A stretch of DNA of 64,000 nucleotides from Deinococcus ficus (lineage in GTDB: Bacteria > Deinococcota > Deinococci > Deinococcales > Deinococcaceae). The translations under genes were made by a program, and so were the position numbers. Of this stretch, positions 53,716 through 64,000 are shown one piece after another. The notes under the pieces were generated by a model. It was given only the letters and a program-made list of their open reading frames with translations, searched no databases and was not told where the DNA came from. The stretch lies in the NCBI RefSeq assembly GCF_003444775.1, contig NZ_CP021081.1, positions 2,345,001 to 2,409,000 on the forward strand, written 5' to 3'. The number at the start of each line of letters is the position of its first letter. The stretch's first letter is position 1.

Positions 53716-54876
53716 ATGCAGGAGCAACGGCAGACGGCCCTGGAACGGGCCTGGCAGCGGGTGGTGGACCGCGAGGCGCAGCGCATCCGGGAGGCGTTCA
53801 TTCAGGGGCAGGGCCGGCTGGCCCCGGCGCGCCCGGCGTTCGCGTACTCGCTGGCGGCCCTGGTGCTGCTCGGGTACGTCCTGGTGGCCGCGCTGGGCGC
53901 GTGGCTGGTCGTGTGGGGCTTCGGGTGGTGGGGAACCGGGCCCACAAACGGGCCGCGCCTGACCTTCGCACTGATCCTGGCTGCGCCGCTGCTGGGGTAC
54001 GTGGCCCTGGCCTTCCCGCGCCCGCAGGTGCCGCCCGGCCGGGTGGTCACGGCGGAGCAGGCGCCGGAATTTCACCGCCTGATCGGCGAGGTGGCCGCGC
54101 AGCTCGGCGTGAAGGCGCCGGAGCGCGTGCAGCTGGACGGGGACGTGAACGCCTTCATGGGCCGCGCCGGTCTGCCGCCCCGGCCGGTGCTGGGCCTGGG
54201 GCTGCCGCTGTGGTACGGCCTGCCTGCACAGGAGCGCGTGGCGATCCTGGCCCATGAGCTGGCGCACCAGCGCAACGGCGACCCGGCGCGCGGCAGCCTG
54301 ATCTGGGCGGCCCTGACCATGCTGGCGCAGGCCGTTCAGGTGCTCACTCCGGACGGCCTGGGCAGCGGCGTTCCGCTGGTGCCGTACCTGCTGCTGGCCC
54401 TGCGGCTGCTTCCGCTGGGGTTGTACGCGGCGCTGGTCAGCGCCATCGGCGCGGAGCAGCAGACGGCCGAGTACCGCGCGGACCTGATGGCCGCGCAGGT
54501 GGCCGGCTCCGACGCGGCCGCGGGCGCCCTGGACAAGCTGCACCTGAGTCAGGCGCTGGAAAGCGCGTTGCACAAGCAGCGGCACATGCCCGAGCGGCCC
54601 CACGCCTTCCTGGAACTGCGGCACATCTGGGACACCGTGCCGGACGCGCAGCGGCAGCAGAAACGCGAGGAGTACGCGGCCCGCCGCGCCCGCCTGGACG
54701 ACTCGCACCCCGCGACCGTGGACCGCCTTCAGGTCGTGCGGGCCTTCCCGCAGCCCCCGGCCCTAGTCCTGGATGAGGCGTGGAGCGCCCGGATCGACGC
54801 GGAGCTCACGCCGTTCGTGAAGCCGCTGGAACAGCAGGCCTTCGAGGCGTACCAGGAACGGTACGCCTCCTGGTAG
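53716..54876 (+). CDS. Membrane-bound M48-family zinc metallopeptidase
   Basis: 386-aa peptidase. Two N-terminal membrane helices (about 43-70 and 82-100) precede the M48 domain with zinc motif HELAH (180-184) in AILAHELAHQRNGD and the third ligand Glu252 in QTAEYRADLMAAQ. Another hydrophobic stretch (about 217-245) lies between them, as in HtpX-like enzymes. Probably membrane protein quality control, facing the cytoplasm. ATG 53716 is set by a leaderless-type promoter. A strong terminator follows. Confidence 0.88.
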   Translation: MQEQRQTALERAWQRVVDREAQRIREAFIQGQGRLAPARPAFAYSLAALVLLGYVLVAALGAWLVVWGFGWWGTGPTNGPRLTFALILAAPLLGYVALAFPRPQVPPGRVVTAEQAPEFHRLIGEVAAQLGVKAPERVQLDGDVNAFMGRAGLPPRPVLGLGLPLWYGLPAQERVAILAHELAHQRNGDPARGSLIWAALTMLAQAVQVLTPDGLGSGVPLVPYLLLALRLLPLGLYAALVSAIGAEQQTAEYRADLMAAQVAGSDAAAGALDKLHLSQALESALHKQRHMPERPHAFLELRHIWDTVPDAQRQQKREEYAARRARLDDSHPATVDRLQVVRAFPQPPALVLDEAWSARIDAELTPFVKPLEQQAFEAYQERYASW

Positions 54877-54883
54877 GCCGTAT

Positions 54884-54934
54884 CACATGAAGGAGGCCAC
54901 CCGCGGCAGTCGCCCGAGTGGCCTCCTTCATGTG
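54884..54934. terminator. Long bidirectional terminator between M48 peptidase and adk
   Basis: 17-bp perfect stem (54884-54900 with 54918-54934), 17-nt loop, between convergent genes. Serves both strands; T-rich CCTCCTTCATGTG tail is inside the stem. Confidence 0.75.
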
Positions 54935-54942
54935 TGATCGCG

Positions 54943-55533
54943 TTACTTCATGCCCTGGGTGATGCGGCTGTAGACCTCGTCCATGCTGCCCACGCCGTTC
55001 ACGGTGTACAGGTGCCCGCGCGCGGCGTAGTAGTCGATCAGGGGCTGGGTCTGCTCGCGGTACACCTGCTGGCGCCGGCGGGCGGTCTCCTCGTTGTCGT
55101 CGCTGCGGACCTTCTCGCCGCGCTCGGCAGCCTGCCGGCCACGGTCCACGATCCGGTCAATCAGGACCTGGTCCGGCACTTCCAGCAGCGGCACGGCGCT
55201 CGCGGGCGCGCCGAGTTCTTCCAGCAGCACGTCCAGCGCTTCGGCCTGGGCGGTGGTGCGGGGGAAGCCGTCGAAGATCACGCGCACCGGTTCCATGCCG
55301 GCCAGCCGGTCGCGGATCAGGGCGATCAGGATGTCGTCCGGCACGAGGTGCCCGGCATCCAGGATGGGTTTGACCTGCCGGCCGAGTTCGGTGTCCCGGG
55401 CGACGTGGTCGCGCAGGATGTCGCCGGTGCTGAGCTGCACGAGGTTCTGTTCGGCAGCGAGCCTCGCCGCCTGGGTTCCCTTCCCGGCCCCGGGGGGGCC
55501 GAGGAAGATCACGACCTTGTTGTTCTGAGTCAC
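54943..55533 (-). CDS. adk: Adenylate kinase
   Basis: 196-aa enzyme interconverting ATP, ADP and AMP. P-loop LGPPGAGKGTQ (11-21), STGDILRDHV, GFPRTTAQAEALD (AMP site), and a short LID without zinc cysteines (RIVDRGRQAAERGEKVRSDD). Start GTG 55533 with GGAGGA 5 bp upstream. Downstream of secY, the usual place at the end of the spc operon, though separated from it by a hairpin. Confidence 0.96.
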   Translation of the reverse strand: MTQNNKVVIFLGPPGAGKGTQAARLAAEQNLVQLSTGDILRDHVARDTELGRQVKPILDAGHLVPDDILIALIRDRLAGMEPVRVIFDGFPRTTAQAEALDVLLEELGAPASAVPLLEVPDQVLIDRIVDRGRQAAERGEKVRSDDNEETARRRQQVYREQTQPLIDYYAARGHLYTVNGVGSMDEVYSRITQGMK

Positions 55534-55640
55534 GTTGTCCTCCGTATACCTGCGCAGAATAGTGCGTTTGGGCGCGTGGGCGGCGCCGTTGAGCAGATAC
55601 CGTCCAGGTGACGGGACCTCCCCAGGCCTGGAAACAGCGG

Positions 55641-55671
55641 CGCCGGCCGCCCCGGGTGGGGGCGGCCGGCG
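55641..55671 (-). terminator. Hairpin between secY and adk
   Basis: 13-bp perfect GC stem (55641-55653 with 55659-55671), 5-nt loop. On the minus strand it lies 20 bp after the secY stop and is followed by CTGTTTCC, so it could attenuate transcription into adk. Confidence 0.55.
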
Positions 55672-55690
55672 TGGTCCGGTGGCGCTGGGC

Positions 55691-57007
<1,317 letters not shown>

Positions 57008-57013
57008 TGGTCC

Positions 57014-57481
57014 TTACTCCGCCTTCGCGTCGTCGGTGCTGGTCTGGGCTTCGGGCAGGATGACCTTCCCGCCGGCGGCTTCCACGGCCTGGATCGCGGC
57101 CTGGCTGGCGGCGTCCACGTGGATGGTCAGGGCGCGGGTCACTTCACCGCTGGCGAGGAGTTTCACGGGGCGGCCGCGGCGGCGCACCAGGCCCAGCACC
57201 TCGAAGGCGGTGCGGTCCAGGGTGTCGGCCTCAATGCCGTCGAGCTGGCTGAGCTTGACGATCTCGTAGGTGGTGCCGACGTTGTTGAAGCCGCGCTTGG
57301 GCAGGCGGGCGATCAGGCGGCTGCGGCCACCTTCGAAGAACTGGCCCTTGCCGGCGCCGCTGCGGCTCTTCTGGCCCTTGTGGCCGCGGCCGGCGGTCTT
57401 GTCGGTGCCGCCGGGGCCGCGACCGACGCGTTTGCGGTCCTTGCGGCTTCCGGGGGTGGGTTTCAGGTCGTGGAGCTTCAC
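57014..57481 (-). CDS. rplO: 50S ribosomal protein L15
   Basis: 155-aa protein with the Gly/Arg/Lys-rich N-terminal tail typical of L15 ([40 protein letters not shown]) and the C-terminal GKVILPEAQ region. Start is GTG 57481 overlapping the rpmD stop (GTGA). Confidence 0.97.
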   Translation of the reverse strand: MKLHDLKPTPGSRKDRKRVGRGPGGTDKTAGRGHKGQKSRSGAGKGQFFEGGRSRLIARLPKRGFNNVGTTYEIVKLSQLDGIEADTLDRTAFEVLGLVRRRGRPVKLLASGEVTRALTIHVDAASQAAIQAVEAAGGKVILPEAQTSTDDAKAE

Positions 57482-57645
57482 GCTTCCACCTCCAGCAGGT
57501 GCTTGACGGTTTCGACCATCCCGCGGATCGCGGGGGTGTCGTTGACTTCACGGCTCTCGCCGATCTTCTTCAGGCCCAGCGCCTTGACGGTGTCCACCTG
57601 GTACTGGGGACGGCCGATGACGCTGCGAACGAGCTTGATTTTCAT
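57478..57645 (-). CDS. rpmD: 50S ribosomal protein L30
   Basis: Short 55-aa gene between rpsE and rplO. Translation [20 protein letters not shown] ... [20 protein letters not shown] ... [13 protein letters not shown] is a complete L30. ATG 57645 overlaps the rpsE stop by one base (TAATG) and its TGA overlaps the rplO GTG, so it is tightly coupled on both sides. Confidence 0.97.
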   Translation of the reverse strand: MKIKLVRSVIGRPQYQVDTVKALGLKKIGESREVNDTPAIRGMVETVKHLLEVEA

Positions 57646-58178
57646 TACTGGGCGCCTCCGGTGGTCGGCGCCGCTTCGGCGGTGCCGCGCAGCGCGCGGA
57701 CCTGCTTGGCGGTGCGGAGGTTCTTGAAGCCGTCGAACACCGCGTACGCGACGTTCACCTTGTTGCGGCTGCCGAGTTCCTTGGAGAGCATGTTGGTGAT
57801 ACCGGCCAGTTCGGCGATGCTGCGGGGCACGGTGCCGGCGATCACGCCGGTACCGGCGCTGGCGGGCTTGAGCAGCACGCGGCTGGTGCTGTTCTCCCCG
57901 ACGATCTCGTGGGGGATGGTGCCGTTCTCGACGGGCACGGTGATCATGTTCTTGCGGGCGATGCTCTTGGCTTTCTCGATGGCCACGGGCACTTCCTTGG
58001 CCTTGCCGATGCCCATGCCCACGCGGCCGTTGCGGTCGCCGAGGATGACCAGCGCGGCGAAGCGGAAGCGGCGCCCGCCCTGGTAGGTCTTGCTGGTGCG
58101 GTTGACGAACAGCATCTTCTCTTCGAATTCGCTCGTTTCGCGCTCCATGTTGCGGTCGTTCCGACGATTAAAAGTCAA
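57645..58178 (-). CDS. rpsE: 30S ribosomal protein S5
   Basis: 177-aa protein with S5 double-stranded-RNA-binding N-domain ([40 protein letters not shown]) and C-domain ([20 protein letters not shown]). Start TTG 58178 ([14 protein letters not shown]) is chosen because GGAGGG lies 5 bp upstream; a GTG at 58184 would sit directly on the ribosome site. The start overlaps the rplR end. Confidence 0.96.
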   Translation of the reverse strand: MTFNRRNDRNMERETSEFEEKMLFVNRTSKTYQGGRRFRFAALVILGDRNGRVGMGIGKAKEVPVAIEKAKSIARKNMITVPVENGTIPHEIVGENSTSRVLLKPASAGTGVIAGTVPRSIAELAGITNMLSKELGSRNKVNVAYAVFDGFKNLRTAKQVRALRGTAEAAPTTGGAQ

Positions 58179-58506
58179 GGCCACCCTCCCGCGCCGCGTC
58201 CGCGAGCGCCTTCACACGGCCGTGGTACTTGTACTGACCACGGTCGAACACGACCTGCTTGACACCCTTCGCAGCGGCGGCTTCGGCCAGGGCCTTGCCC
58301 ACGGCGGCGGCGGTGTCGGTCTTGGTTCCGGATTTCACGCTGGCGCTGGAAGCAGCGGCGAGCGTGGTGCCGTTCGTATCATCGATGATCTGCGCGTAGA
58401 TGTGCTTGCTGGAGCGGAACACGCTGAGGCGGGGGCGTTCGCCGGCGGCGGTGCGGACCTTGCGGCGGGCGCGCAGTTTGCGGCGGATGGTGGTTGCGGT
58501 AGCCAT
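58168..58506 (-). CDS. rplR: 50S ribosomal protein L18
   Basis: 112-aa 5S-rRNA-binding protein: [63 protein letters not shown] 58506 overlaps the rplF stop by one base (TAATG). Confidence 0.97.
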   Translation of the reverse strand: MATATTIRRKLRARRKVRTAAGERPRLSVFRSSKHIYAQIIDDTNGTTLAAASSASVKSGTKTDTAAAVGKALAEAAAAKGVKQVVFDRGQYKYHGRVKALADAAREGGLDF

Positions 58507-59063
58507 TATTTCTTCCCTTTCCCGCCCGTGGCGCCGGCTTTACCAGCCTTGAGGGCGATCTGCTGACCGACGAAGCGCACGCCCTTGCCGTGGTAGGCGT
58601 CGGGTTTGCGGACCTTGCGGACGTTGGCGGCCACCTGGCCGACCAGCTGCTTGTCGATGCCGCTGACGTCGATCTTGGTGGGTTCGGGCACGGTGAAGGT
58701 CACGCCGGCGGGCGGTTCGATCACGACGGGGTGGCTGTAACCGATCGCCATTTCCAGGTTCTTCCCGGCCAGCTTGGCGCGGTAACCGACGCCCTTCAGT
58801 TCCAGGTTGATGGTGTAGCCGTCGCTGACGCCCTTGACGGCGTTGGCGACCAGGGTGCGGGTCAGGCCGTGCAGGGCGCGGTGACGCTGCTGGTCACTGG
58901 GGCGCTCGACGAGCAGCTGGTCGCCGTCCTGGCGGATGGTCAGTTCGTTGTTGTAGGGAACGGTCAGTTCGCCTTTGGGGCCCTTGACCTTGAACACGCC
59001 GTCCTGGGCGTTCACGGTCACGCCGCTGGGCACGGCGATGGGCTGTTTTCCGATACGGGACAT
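58506..59063 (-). CDS. rplF: 50S ribosomal protein L6
   Basis: 185-aa protein: [36 protein letters not shown], and C-terminal [20 protein letters not shown], with a Lys/Gly tail. AGGAGGA precedes ATG 59063. About 120 bp separate it from rpsH, an unusually long gap for this cluster, without a visible gene. Confidence 0.97.
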   Translation of the reverse strand: MSRIGKQPIAVPSGVTVNAQDGVFKVKGPKGELTVPYNNELTIRQDGDQLLVERPSDQQRHRALHGLTRTLVANAVKGVSDGYTINLELKGVGYRAKLAGKNLEMAIGYSHPVVIEPPAGVTFTVPEPTKIDVSGIDKQLVGQVAANVRKVRKPDAYHGKGVRFVGQQIALKAGKAGATGGKGKK

Positions 59064-59185
59064 GCAGTCCTCCTTCTTCCTTAAATCACCGCGCGGGCGG
59101 TGAGGTCAGGTGGGTGGGCGCGGGCTGGGGGCGGGCCCCGGCCGCGGCGCGGCGTCTGGTCAGCGTCGGCCTTTGAGGGCGGGCG

Positions 59186-59587
<402 letters not shown>

Positions 59588-59854
59588 GAAGCCTCCAAGG
59601 GCTTGTTCGGGTGGCGGGGTCGTGTTGGGGCCGACGTCCCGTTCCCGGCGTGCGGCCCGTCCCCAGGCAAGGCTGGCAGGCGGGCACAGTTCCCCCAATT
59701 CGAAAGTGGTCCGCGCAGAGTCAAAACCAGAGTCCTGCGGCGCTTCTTCTCTTGGGTCTTCACCACCCCGGACGATCACTGATCAAGCGGCCAGTTCGTA
59801 TCCAGGGGGGACTCACAACCGCGCGGGCCCGCAGGCCCGGTACGGCAATTTCAG
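59588..59854 (-). promoter_or_regulatory. Long leader of the rpsH operon
   Basis: About 260 nt of transcribed, apparently non-coding leader. On the RNA strand it contains possible pairing between GCCCG and CGGGC near 59648-59686, enclosing CCAG...CTGG. A candidate autoregulatory or assembly-related leader. A 61-codon reading frame here (59581-59766) has no ribosomal-protein similarity. Confidence 0.4.
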
Positions 59855-59884
59855 AGTGTACCAGACCCCCACCGGGCTGCGCAA
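59855..59884 (-). promoter_or_regulatory. Promoter of the rpsH-adk ribosomal operon
   Basis: Minus strand: -35 TTGCGC (59884-59879), 18-bp spacer, -10 TACACT (59860-59855). It is the only good candidate between ccmI and rpsH. Confidence 0.55.
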
Positions 59885-59909
59885 TCGCGGGGAGGGCCGC
59901 GGAAGAGGC

Positions 59910-59947
59910 GCGGGCCGTGAACGTCCAAGAACGCGTCCACGGCCCGC
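59910..59947 (-). terminator. Terminator after the ccm operon
   Basis: 10-bp stem GCGGGCCGTG (59910-59919) with CACGGCCCGC (59938-59947), 18-nt loop, 24 bp after the last ccm stop. On the minus strand it is followed by GCCTCTTCC. Confidence 0.5.
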
Positions 59948-59971
59948 CTTGCCCGGTTCAGGCGGGGCGCC

Positions 59972-60985
59972 TCACCAGGTCTGGAGTTCCTTCACCAGGG
60001 CGTCGAGCTGTGCGCCTTCCAGCTGCGGGAAGGCAGGCATCTTCATGCCGCCGCCCAGGATCAGGCGGCGCAGCGCGGCCTCGTTGTTCAGGGCGGTGCT
60101 GCCGCGGATGGCGGCGGCTGTCTTGCCCTCGCCCTGCGGGCCGTGGCAGGCGGCGCAGTTCTGCGTGTACACCAGCTTGCCGTCCACGGCGGTGCCGAGT
60201 TCCGCCTGGAATTCCACGATCAGGTCATCCGCCTCGCGGCCTTCGGGGTCCAGTTTCTGGTACTCGCGCAGTTCCCGGATGCCGGCCTCGTACTGGCCGT
60301 ACAGGCCGAGCGCGTACCCGTACAGCAGCCGGCCTTCGGGGGCCTTGGCGTCCAGTTTCACGGCCTGCTGCACGAAGTTCAGGCCCTCGTCGGCCATCTC
60401 CTGGGTGGTGAGCAGGAAAAACCCGGTGCGGCGCAGCGCGCGGGCGTTCGTCTTGTCCTTGAGCAGCAGCTGCGTGTACGCGCGGGCGGCCACCTGGTAG
60501 TTCTGGGCGTCCCAGGCGGCGTCCCCCCACGCGAGGTAGTCGGCGTTCGCCCTGGTCTGAGCGGCGCGTTTTTCCAGCACCGGCAGCCGGGAGGCGTTGC
60601 GCAGCTGCGCGGCCTGCACGGGGCTCATGCCGGCGTCCCGCCACTGGGGCAGGAAGGTGTACGCCCCGGCGACCGTCAGCGCAGCCACGCCCATCAGGGC
60701 GGCCAGCGCGGTGGGCAGCGCGGCCCGGGCGGTGCGGGGGGTGGGTGCGGCAGGCAGGGTGTCGAGTTCCCCCAGCACCTGGGTCAGGCGGACCTTCTCG
60801 CGGGTCTGCAGGTCGGCGTCGGCCGCCTCGCTCTGCAGTTCTTTCAGGCCGCGCAGCAGCTGGTCGCGTTCCTCTTCGAGTTCGGTGCGGCGGGTGTCCT
60901 CGGCGGTGGTGCGGGGCTCTTGCAGGGTGGGCCAGAGCAGCAGCACGAACAGCATCGTGCCGAGCATCAGGAGGATGTAGATCAT
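59972..60985 (-). CDS. CcmI-like TPR protein with fused C-terminal cytochrome c
   Basis: 337-aa protein. One N-terminal membrane helix (1-20), a coiled-coil stretch (about 30-75: RTELEEERDQLLRGLKELQS), a second helix (about 90-112), TPR repeats (about 148-255), then a monohaem cytochrome c domain with CAACH (Cys277, Cys280, His281) and Met314 or Met316 in GGGMKMPAFP as sixth ligand. The membrane/coiled-coil/TPR order is that of CcmI (CycH), the apocytochrome chaperone. The fused haem domain is unusual. ATG 60985 overlaps the ccmH stop (ATGA). Last gene of the ccm operon. Confidence 0.88.
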   Translation of the reverse strand: MIYILLMLGTMLFVLLLWPTLQEPRTTAEDTRRTELEEERDQLLRGLKELQSEAADADLQTREKVRLTQVLGELDTLPAAPTPRTARAALPTALAALMGVAALTVAGAYTFLPQWRDAGMSPVQAAQLRNASRLPVLEKRAAQTRANADYLAWGDAAWDAQNYQVAARAYTQLLLKDKTNARALRRTGFFLLTTQEMADEGLNFVQQAVKLDAKAPEGRLLYGYALGLYGQYEAGIRELREYQKLDPEGREADDLIVEFQAELGTAVDGKLVYTQNCAACHGPQGEGKTAAAIRGSTALNNEAALRRLILGGGMKMPAFPQLEGAQLDALVKELQTW

Positions 60986-61500
60986 GGGGACTTCCTGGGG
61001 GGGCCGGGGGGCGGCGGGCTGCGGTCGGCGGCGTTCAGCAGCGCCTGAATGCGGGCTTCCTGGTCGGCGGTGAGTTCCTGTTCGGGCGCGCGGGTGGCGC
61101 GGTGCGTGTACGTCCACCAGCCGAAGGCCGCCGCGGCCGCCAGCAGGATGGGCAGGGTCCACAGCAGGCTGGTGATGCCGGTCTTGGGCGGGTCGAGGAG
61201 GATGCGGTCGCCGTAACTGCTGGCGAAGGTGCGCAGGATCTCGGCCTCCGACCGGCCCTGGCGGACCATGTCGCGGACCTCGTTCATCATGTTGCGGCTG
61301 ATGTCCGTCTGCGACTGCGCGATGCTCTCGCCGGAACAGATGGGGCAGTGGATCTTCATGCCGATGCGTTCCACCTGCCGCTCCTGCTCGACACTTAAGG
61401 GCTGGTCCGCCGGGACGGACACGATGTCCTGCGCCGCCCCCAGGCCGAGCAGCACCGCGCACAGCAGCGCGAGCAGACGCCGCAGCAGGCCGGGGCTCAC
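60982..61500 (-). CDS. ccmH: Cytochrome c maturation protein CcmH
   Basis: 172-aa thiol reductase for apocytochrome c. Signal/anchor at the N-terminus, active CPIC in KIHCPICSGESIAQSQTDIS, helical bundle RNMMNEVRDMVRQGRSEAEI, SSYGDRILLDPPKTG, then a C-terminal membrane helix. Start GTG 61500 overlaps the ccmG stop (GTGA). Confidence 0.93.
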   Translation of the reverse strand: MSPGLLRRLLALLCAVLLGLGAAQDIVSVPADQPLSVEQERQVERIGMKIHCPICSGESIAQSQTDISRNMMNEVRDMVRQGRSEAEILRTFASSYGDRILLDPPKTGITSLLWTLPILLAAAAAFGWWTYTHRATRAPEQELTADQEARIQALLNAADRSPPPPGPPRKSP

Positions 61501-62018
61501 AGCTGCGCCCCGGCGGTCTTCAGGGCGGCCCGGAATTCGGCCTCGTCGGTCACCGGGCCGAGCTTGCTGTACACCACGTTCCCTCCCGTGTCGATCACGT
61601 ACGTCACCGGAACCTGCCCGATGCCGTACTTCATGGCGGCCTTCGACCCGGGGTCCAGCAGCGTGGGGTACGTCAGGCCGTACTCGGCGTTGAATTTCTG
61701 CGCGCCGGCCGGCTGGTCGTTGTACAGAATTCCCAGGTACGCCACGTTCCCCGGCGCGTCCGAGAGCTGCTTGAACAGCGGCGCTTCCTGCCGGCACGGC
61801 CCGCACCACGACGCCCAGAAGTTCACCACGACCGGCCGGCCCCGCAGCGCGGCGAGGTCGTGCCCGCGGGTGCCGAGGTCCTTCAGGGCGAAGGTGGGCG
61901 CGGCCCGGCCGATCAGGACGTTCGGCGGGTCCTTGCGCGGCGTGGTCAGGCCCACGGCCAGCAGGCCGAGCAGGCCCAGCAGCGCGGCGGGCACCAGCAG
62001 GCGGCCGGCGCCCGTCAC
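61497..62018 (-). CDS. ccmG: Thiol:disulfide interchange protein CcmG/DsbE
   Basis: 173-aa membrane-anchored thioredoxin-fold protein keeping apocytochrome cysteines reduced. N-terminal anchor, VVVNFWASWCGPCRQEAPLF with the CGPC active site, and YGIGQVPVTYVIDTGG with the cis-Pro. GTG 62018 overlaps the ccmF stop (GTGA). Confidence 0.94.
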   Translation of the reverse strand: MTGAGRLLVPAALLGLLGLLAVGLTTPRKDPPNVLIGRAAPTFALKDLGTRGHDLAALRGRPVVVNFWASWCGPCRQEAPLFKQLSDAPGNVAYLGILYNDQPAGAQKFNAEYGLTYPTLLDPGSKAAMKYGIGQVPVTYVIDTGGNVVYSKLGPVTDEAEFRAALKTAGAQL

Positions 62019-64000
62019 GCGGTCGCCTCCCGGCGGCCCTTGCCGGGCTTGCCGGACCGCCCGGACCCGGCGGGCGCGGTGACGCGGGCCGTCTCGCGGA
62101 CCGGCGCGGTCAGGCTGACGCCGGTGCCGAGCAGCAGCATGGCGGTGCCCCACCAGATCCACGACACCAGCGGCGAGTCGATCACGGCCACTGTCGCCCA
62201 CTTCTCCTCCGGCACAGCCTTGAGCAGCGTGACGTAGGTGTCGCCCATCAGGTGGTACTTCACGGCCGGCATGGCGACCGCCTGCTGCGGCTGGTTCACG
62301 TAGGTGTTCATCTTCGGCGTGAGGGTCTCGTCCCCGACCTCCACGGTCGCGACGCTGGACATGCGCTCCGGGCGGCGCTCGGTGTCCAGTTTCGTCAGGG
62401 TGACTGCTCGCCCGAAGATGGTCTGCGGTTCGTTCAGGCGCAGCGTGACCTCCTGCTTGGCCTTGTACGTGCCGGAAAACCCGATGCCGACCGCCATCAG
62501 GATCACGCCCAGGTGCGCCAGGTACGCGCCGTACCGGCGGGGGTGCTCGCGGACCAGGGCCGGCAGGTGCTTCAGGCCGCCGCGGGCCAGGGCGCTCTGC
62601 ATGGTGAGCTGCCCCAGACCCACCAGGTTGTACGCGCACAGGCCCAGCGCCAGCGCCAGCCCGGGGTTGCGCACGCCCAGCACGACCGCCAGCACGGTGG
62701 CCAGGAGGCCGGCGCCGACCGGCAGGCGCAGCGACTGGAAGAAGGTCTGGTTCGCGCGGCGCCACGGCAGCATGGGGCCCACGCCCATCAGGAACAGCAG
62801 CGCCAGGCCCAGCGGAATGGCGAACACGTCATAGAAGCTCGGCCCGACCACCGTGCGGAAACCGCGCACCGCCTCCACCAGGATCGGGAAGAGGGTCGCC
62901 AGGATCACCAGCGCGGCGAACAGCACGAACACCACGTTCCCGCCCAGCACCGCGCCCTCGCGGGACACCGTGGCGTCCAGGCTGTGTGGGTCGCGGATGG
63001 CCGGCAGGCGCCAGGTGGCCAGGCCCACGCCCAGCACCACCAGCACCGTGAAGAACATCAGGAAGATCGGCCCGATCGGCCCGTTGGAAAAGGCATGCAC
63101 GCTCTCCACCACGCCGCTGCGGGTCAGGAAGGTGCCCAGCACCGTCGCGGCGTACCCGAAGATGATCAGGTACAGGTTCCAGCCCTTGAGCATGCGCCGG
63201 CGCTCCTGGATCTGCACGCTGTGAATGAACGCCGTGGCGAGCAGCCAGGGAATGAAGCTGGCGTTTTCCACCGGGTCCCAGGCCCAGTACCCGCCCCAGC
63301 CGAGAATCTCGTAACTCCACCAGCCGCCCGCGGCGATCGCGGCGGTCAGGAACGCCCAGGCGACCATCGTCCAGCGCCGCGTCTGGATCAGCCAGGACTC
63401 GCCCAGGCGGCCGGTGACCATGGCCGCGATCGCGTACGCGAACGGCACGCTCAGGCCCACGAACCCGATGTACATCAGCACAGGGTGCACCGCCATCATC
63501 CAGTGGTTCTGAAGCAGCGGGTTGGGCCCGCGGCCGTCCTGCGGGACGTCCACGACCGGCGTGAAGGGACTGGCGACCGTGAGGTTCAGGCCGATGAAGA
63601 ACACCAGCGACAGCGCCATGACCGCCAGCACCCAGGGGCGCAGCACGTCGCGCCGCGCGGTCAGGGACACCAGGAAGGCGTACAGCGACAACACCCACGC
63701 CCACAGCAGGATGCTGCCCTCCAGCGCCGCCCAGAGGGTCACGACCTTCACCCAGGTGGGCGAGACGCTCATGCTGTGTTCGGCCACGTAGCGGACCGTG
63801 AAGTCGTTGCTGAGAATCGCGTACTCCAGCGTGCCCAGAGCCACGCTCACGAACAGGAAGTTCGCCCAGAGGCTCATGCGCGTGCTCTGCTCCAGCCGGG
63901 CGTCCCCGCTGCGGCCTGCCAGAACGCCGCTCACCAGGGCGTACAGGCAGAACGCCAGCGCGAACATGAGGGCCAGCGTGCCGGCCGCGCCCACCGGACT
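62015..64000 (-). CDS. ccmF: Cytochrome c haem lyase subunit CcmF (5' end beyond window)
   Basis: Large membrane protein of cytochrome c maturation that attaches haem to apocytochrome. At least 659 aa in the window, with about 14-15 helices. The WWD haem-handling motif is clear: GWWSYEILGWGGYWAWDPVE followed by NASFIPWL. Flanking conserved His regions (LQNHWMMAVHPVLMYIG) are present. A GTG at 63994 could start it, but the reading frame is open to the window edge, so the true start is probably just outside. First visible gene of ccmF-G-H-I. Confidence 0.94.
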   Translation of the reverse strand, partial: SPVGAAGTLALMFALAFCLYALVSGVLAGRSGDARLEQSTRMSLWANFLFVSVALGTLEYAILSNDFTVRYVAEHSMSVSPTWVKVVTLWAALEGSILLWAWVLSLYAFLVSLTARRDVLRPWVLAVMALSLVFFIGLNLTVASPFTPVVDVPQDGRGPNPLLQNHWMMAVHPVLMYIGFVGLSVPFAYAIAAMVTGRLGESWLIQTRRWTMVAWAFLTAAIAAGGWWSYEILGWGGYWAWDPVENASFIPWLLATAFIHSVQIQERRRMLKGWNLYLIIFGYAATVLGTFLTRSGVVESVHAFSNGPIGPIFLMFFTVLVVLGVGLATWRLPAIRDPHSLDATVSREGAVLGGNVVFVLFAALVILATLFPILVEAVRGFRTVVGPSFYDVFAIPLGLALLFLMGVGPMLPWRRANQTFFQSLRLPVGAGLLATVLAVVLGVRNPGLALALGLCAYNLVGLGQLTMQSALARGGLKHLPALVREHPRRYGAYLAHLGVILMAVGIGFSGTYKAKQEVTLRLNEPQTIFGRAVTLTKLDTERRPERMSSVATVEVGDETLTPKMNTYVNQPQQAVAMPAVKYHLMGDTYVTLLKAVPEEKWATVAVIDSPLVSWIWWGTAMLLLGTGVSLTAPVRETARVTAPAGSGRSGKPGKGRREATA

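Overview
The window is high-GC chromosomal DNA from a Deinococcus-type bacterium. This rests on gene content and on start signals, not on a database match: a full-length cytochrome b with its own cytochrome c and Rieske partners, endonuclease III, ribosomal and SecY sequences of Deinococcus type, a phenylacetate operon preceded by a site matching the Thermus/Deinococcus PaaR operator, and many genes whose -10 hexamer lies only 6-8 bp before the start codon, as in the leaderless mRNAs known in Deinococcus. No tRNA, rRNA, CRISPR array, insertion sequence or prophage was seen.

Layout. 1-8800: 5' part of ruvC, an IscA/ErpA-type Fe-S protein, two small unknown proteins, a cytochrome bc operon (cytochrome c, Rieske, cytochrome b, minus strand), a minus-strand operon of NarL-type response regulator, small Cys-rich protein and beta-lactamase-like hydrolase, a CvpA-like protein and an EamA transporter. 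7982-14400: a DeoR-type regulator divergent from a fructose PTS operon (EIIA-HPr-EI, 1-phosphofructokinase, EIIB'BC), with tandem 10-11 bp operator repeats at both ends of the shared intergenic region. 14401-16893: a large lipoprotein with a G8 domain and beta-helix. 17006-21195: an NAD salvage operon (dual-specificity phosphatase, nicotinamide phosphoribosyltransferase, unknown protein, PnuC, NadR-like kinase/adenylyltransferase). 21208-23379: a nucleotidyltransferase fused to a lasso-peptide-B2-type protease domain, and a secreted unknown.

23434-29053: phenylacetate catabolism paaA-B-C-D, gluconokinase, paaZ, behind a perfect PaaR-type palindrome. 29239-39948: mixed housekeeping and accessory genes, including NTF2-like, GNAT, RidA, EamA, acetyl-CoA synthetase, endonuclease III, phosphoesterase, LURP-one-like, fmt, def and a TPR protein. 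39949-40247: an intergenic region with four perfect and one near-perfect DnaA boxes, two of them inside an 18-bp perfect inverted repeat. This is the most unusual non-coding element in the window.

40248-54876: der, a Tat-exported intradiol-dioxygenase-like protein, two phosphoesterases, MocA/CoxG/CoxD/CoxE-type molybdoenzyme accessory genes without the enzyme itself, an ABC-2 exporter, a PabB-PabC fusion, an aldo/keto reductase and a membrane M48 peptidase. 54943-59587: adk-secY-rplO-rpmD-rpsE-rplR-rplF-rpsH (transcribed from rpsH toward adk), with its own promoter and a leader of about 260 nt. 59972-64000: cytochrome c maturation genes ccmF-ccmG-ccmH-ccmI, where the CcmI-like TPR protein carries a fused cytochrome c domain. 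Cytochrome c maturation and the cytochrome bc complex at the other end fit one c-type-cytochrome respiratory chain. Start/stop overlaps of the GTGA and ATGA type are frequent, so translational coupling is widespread.
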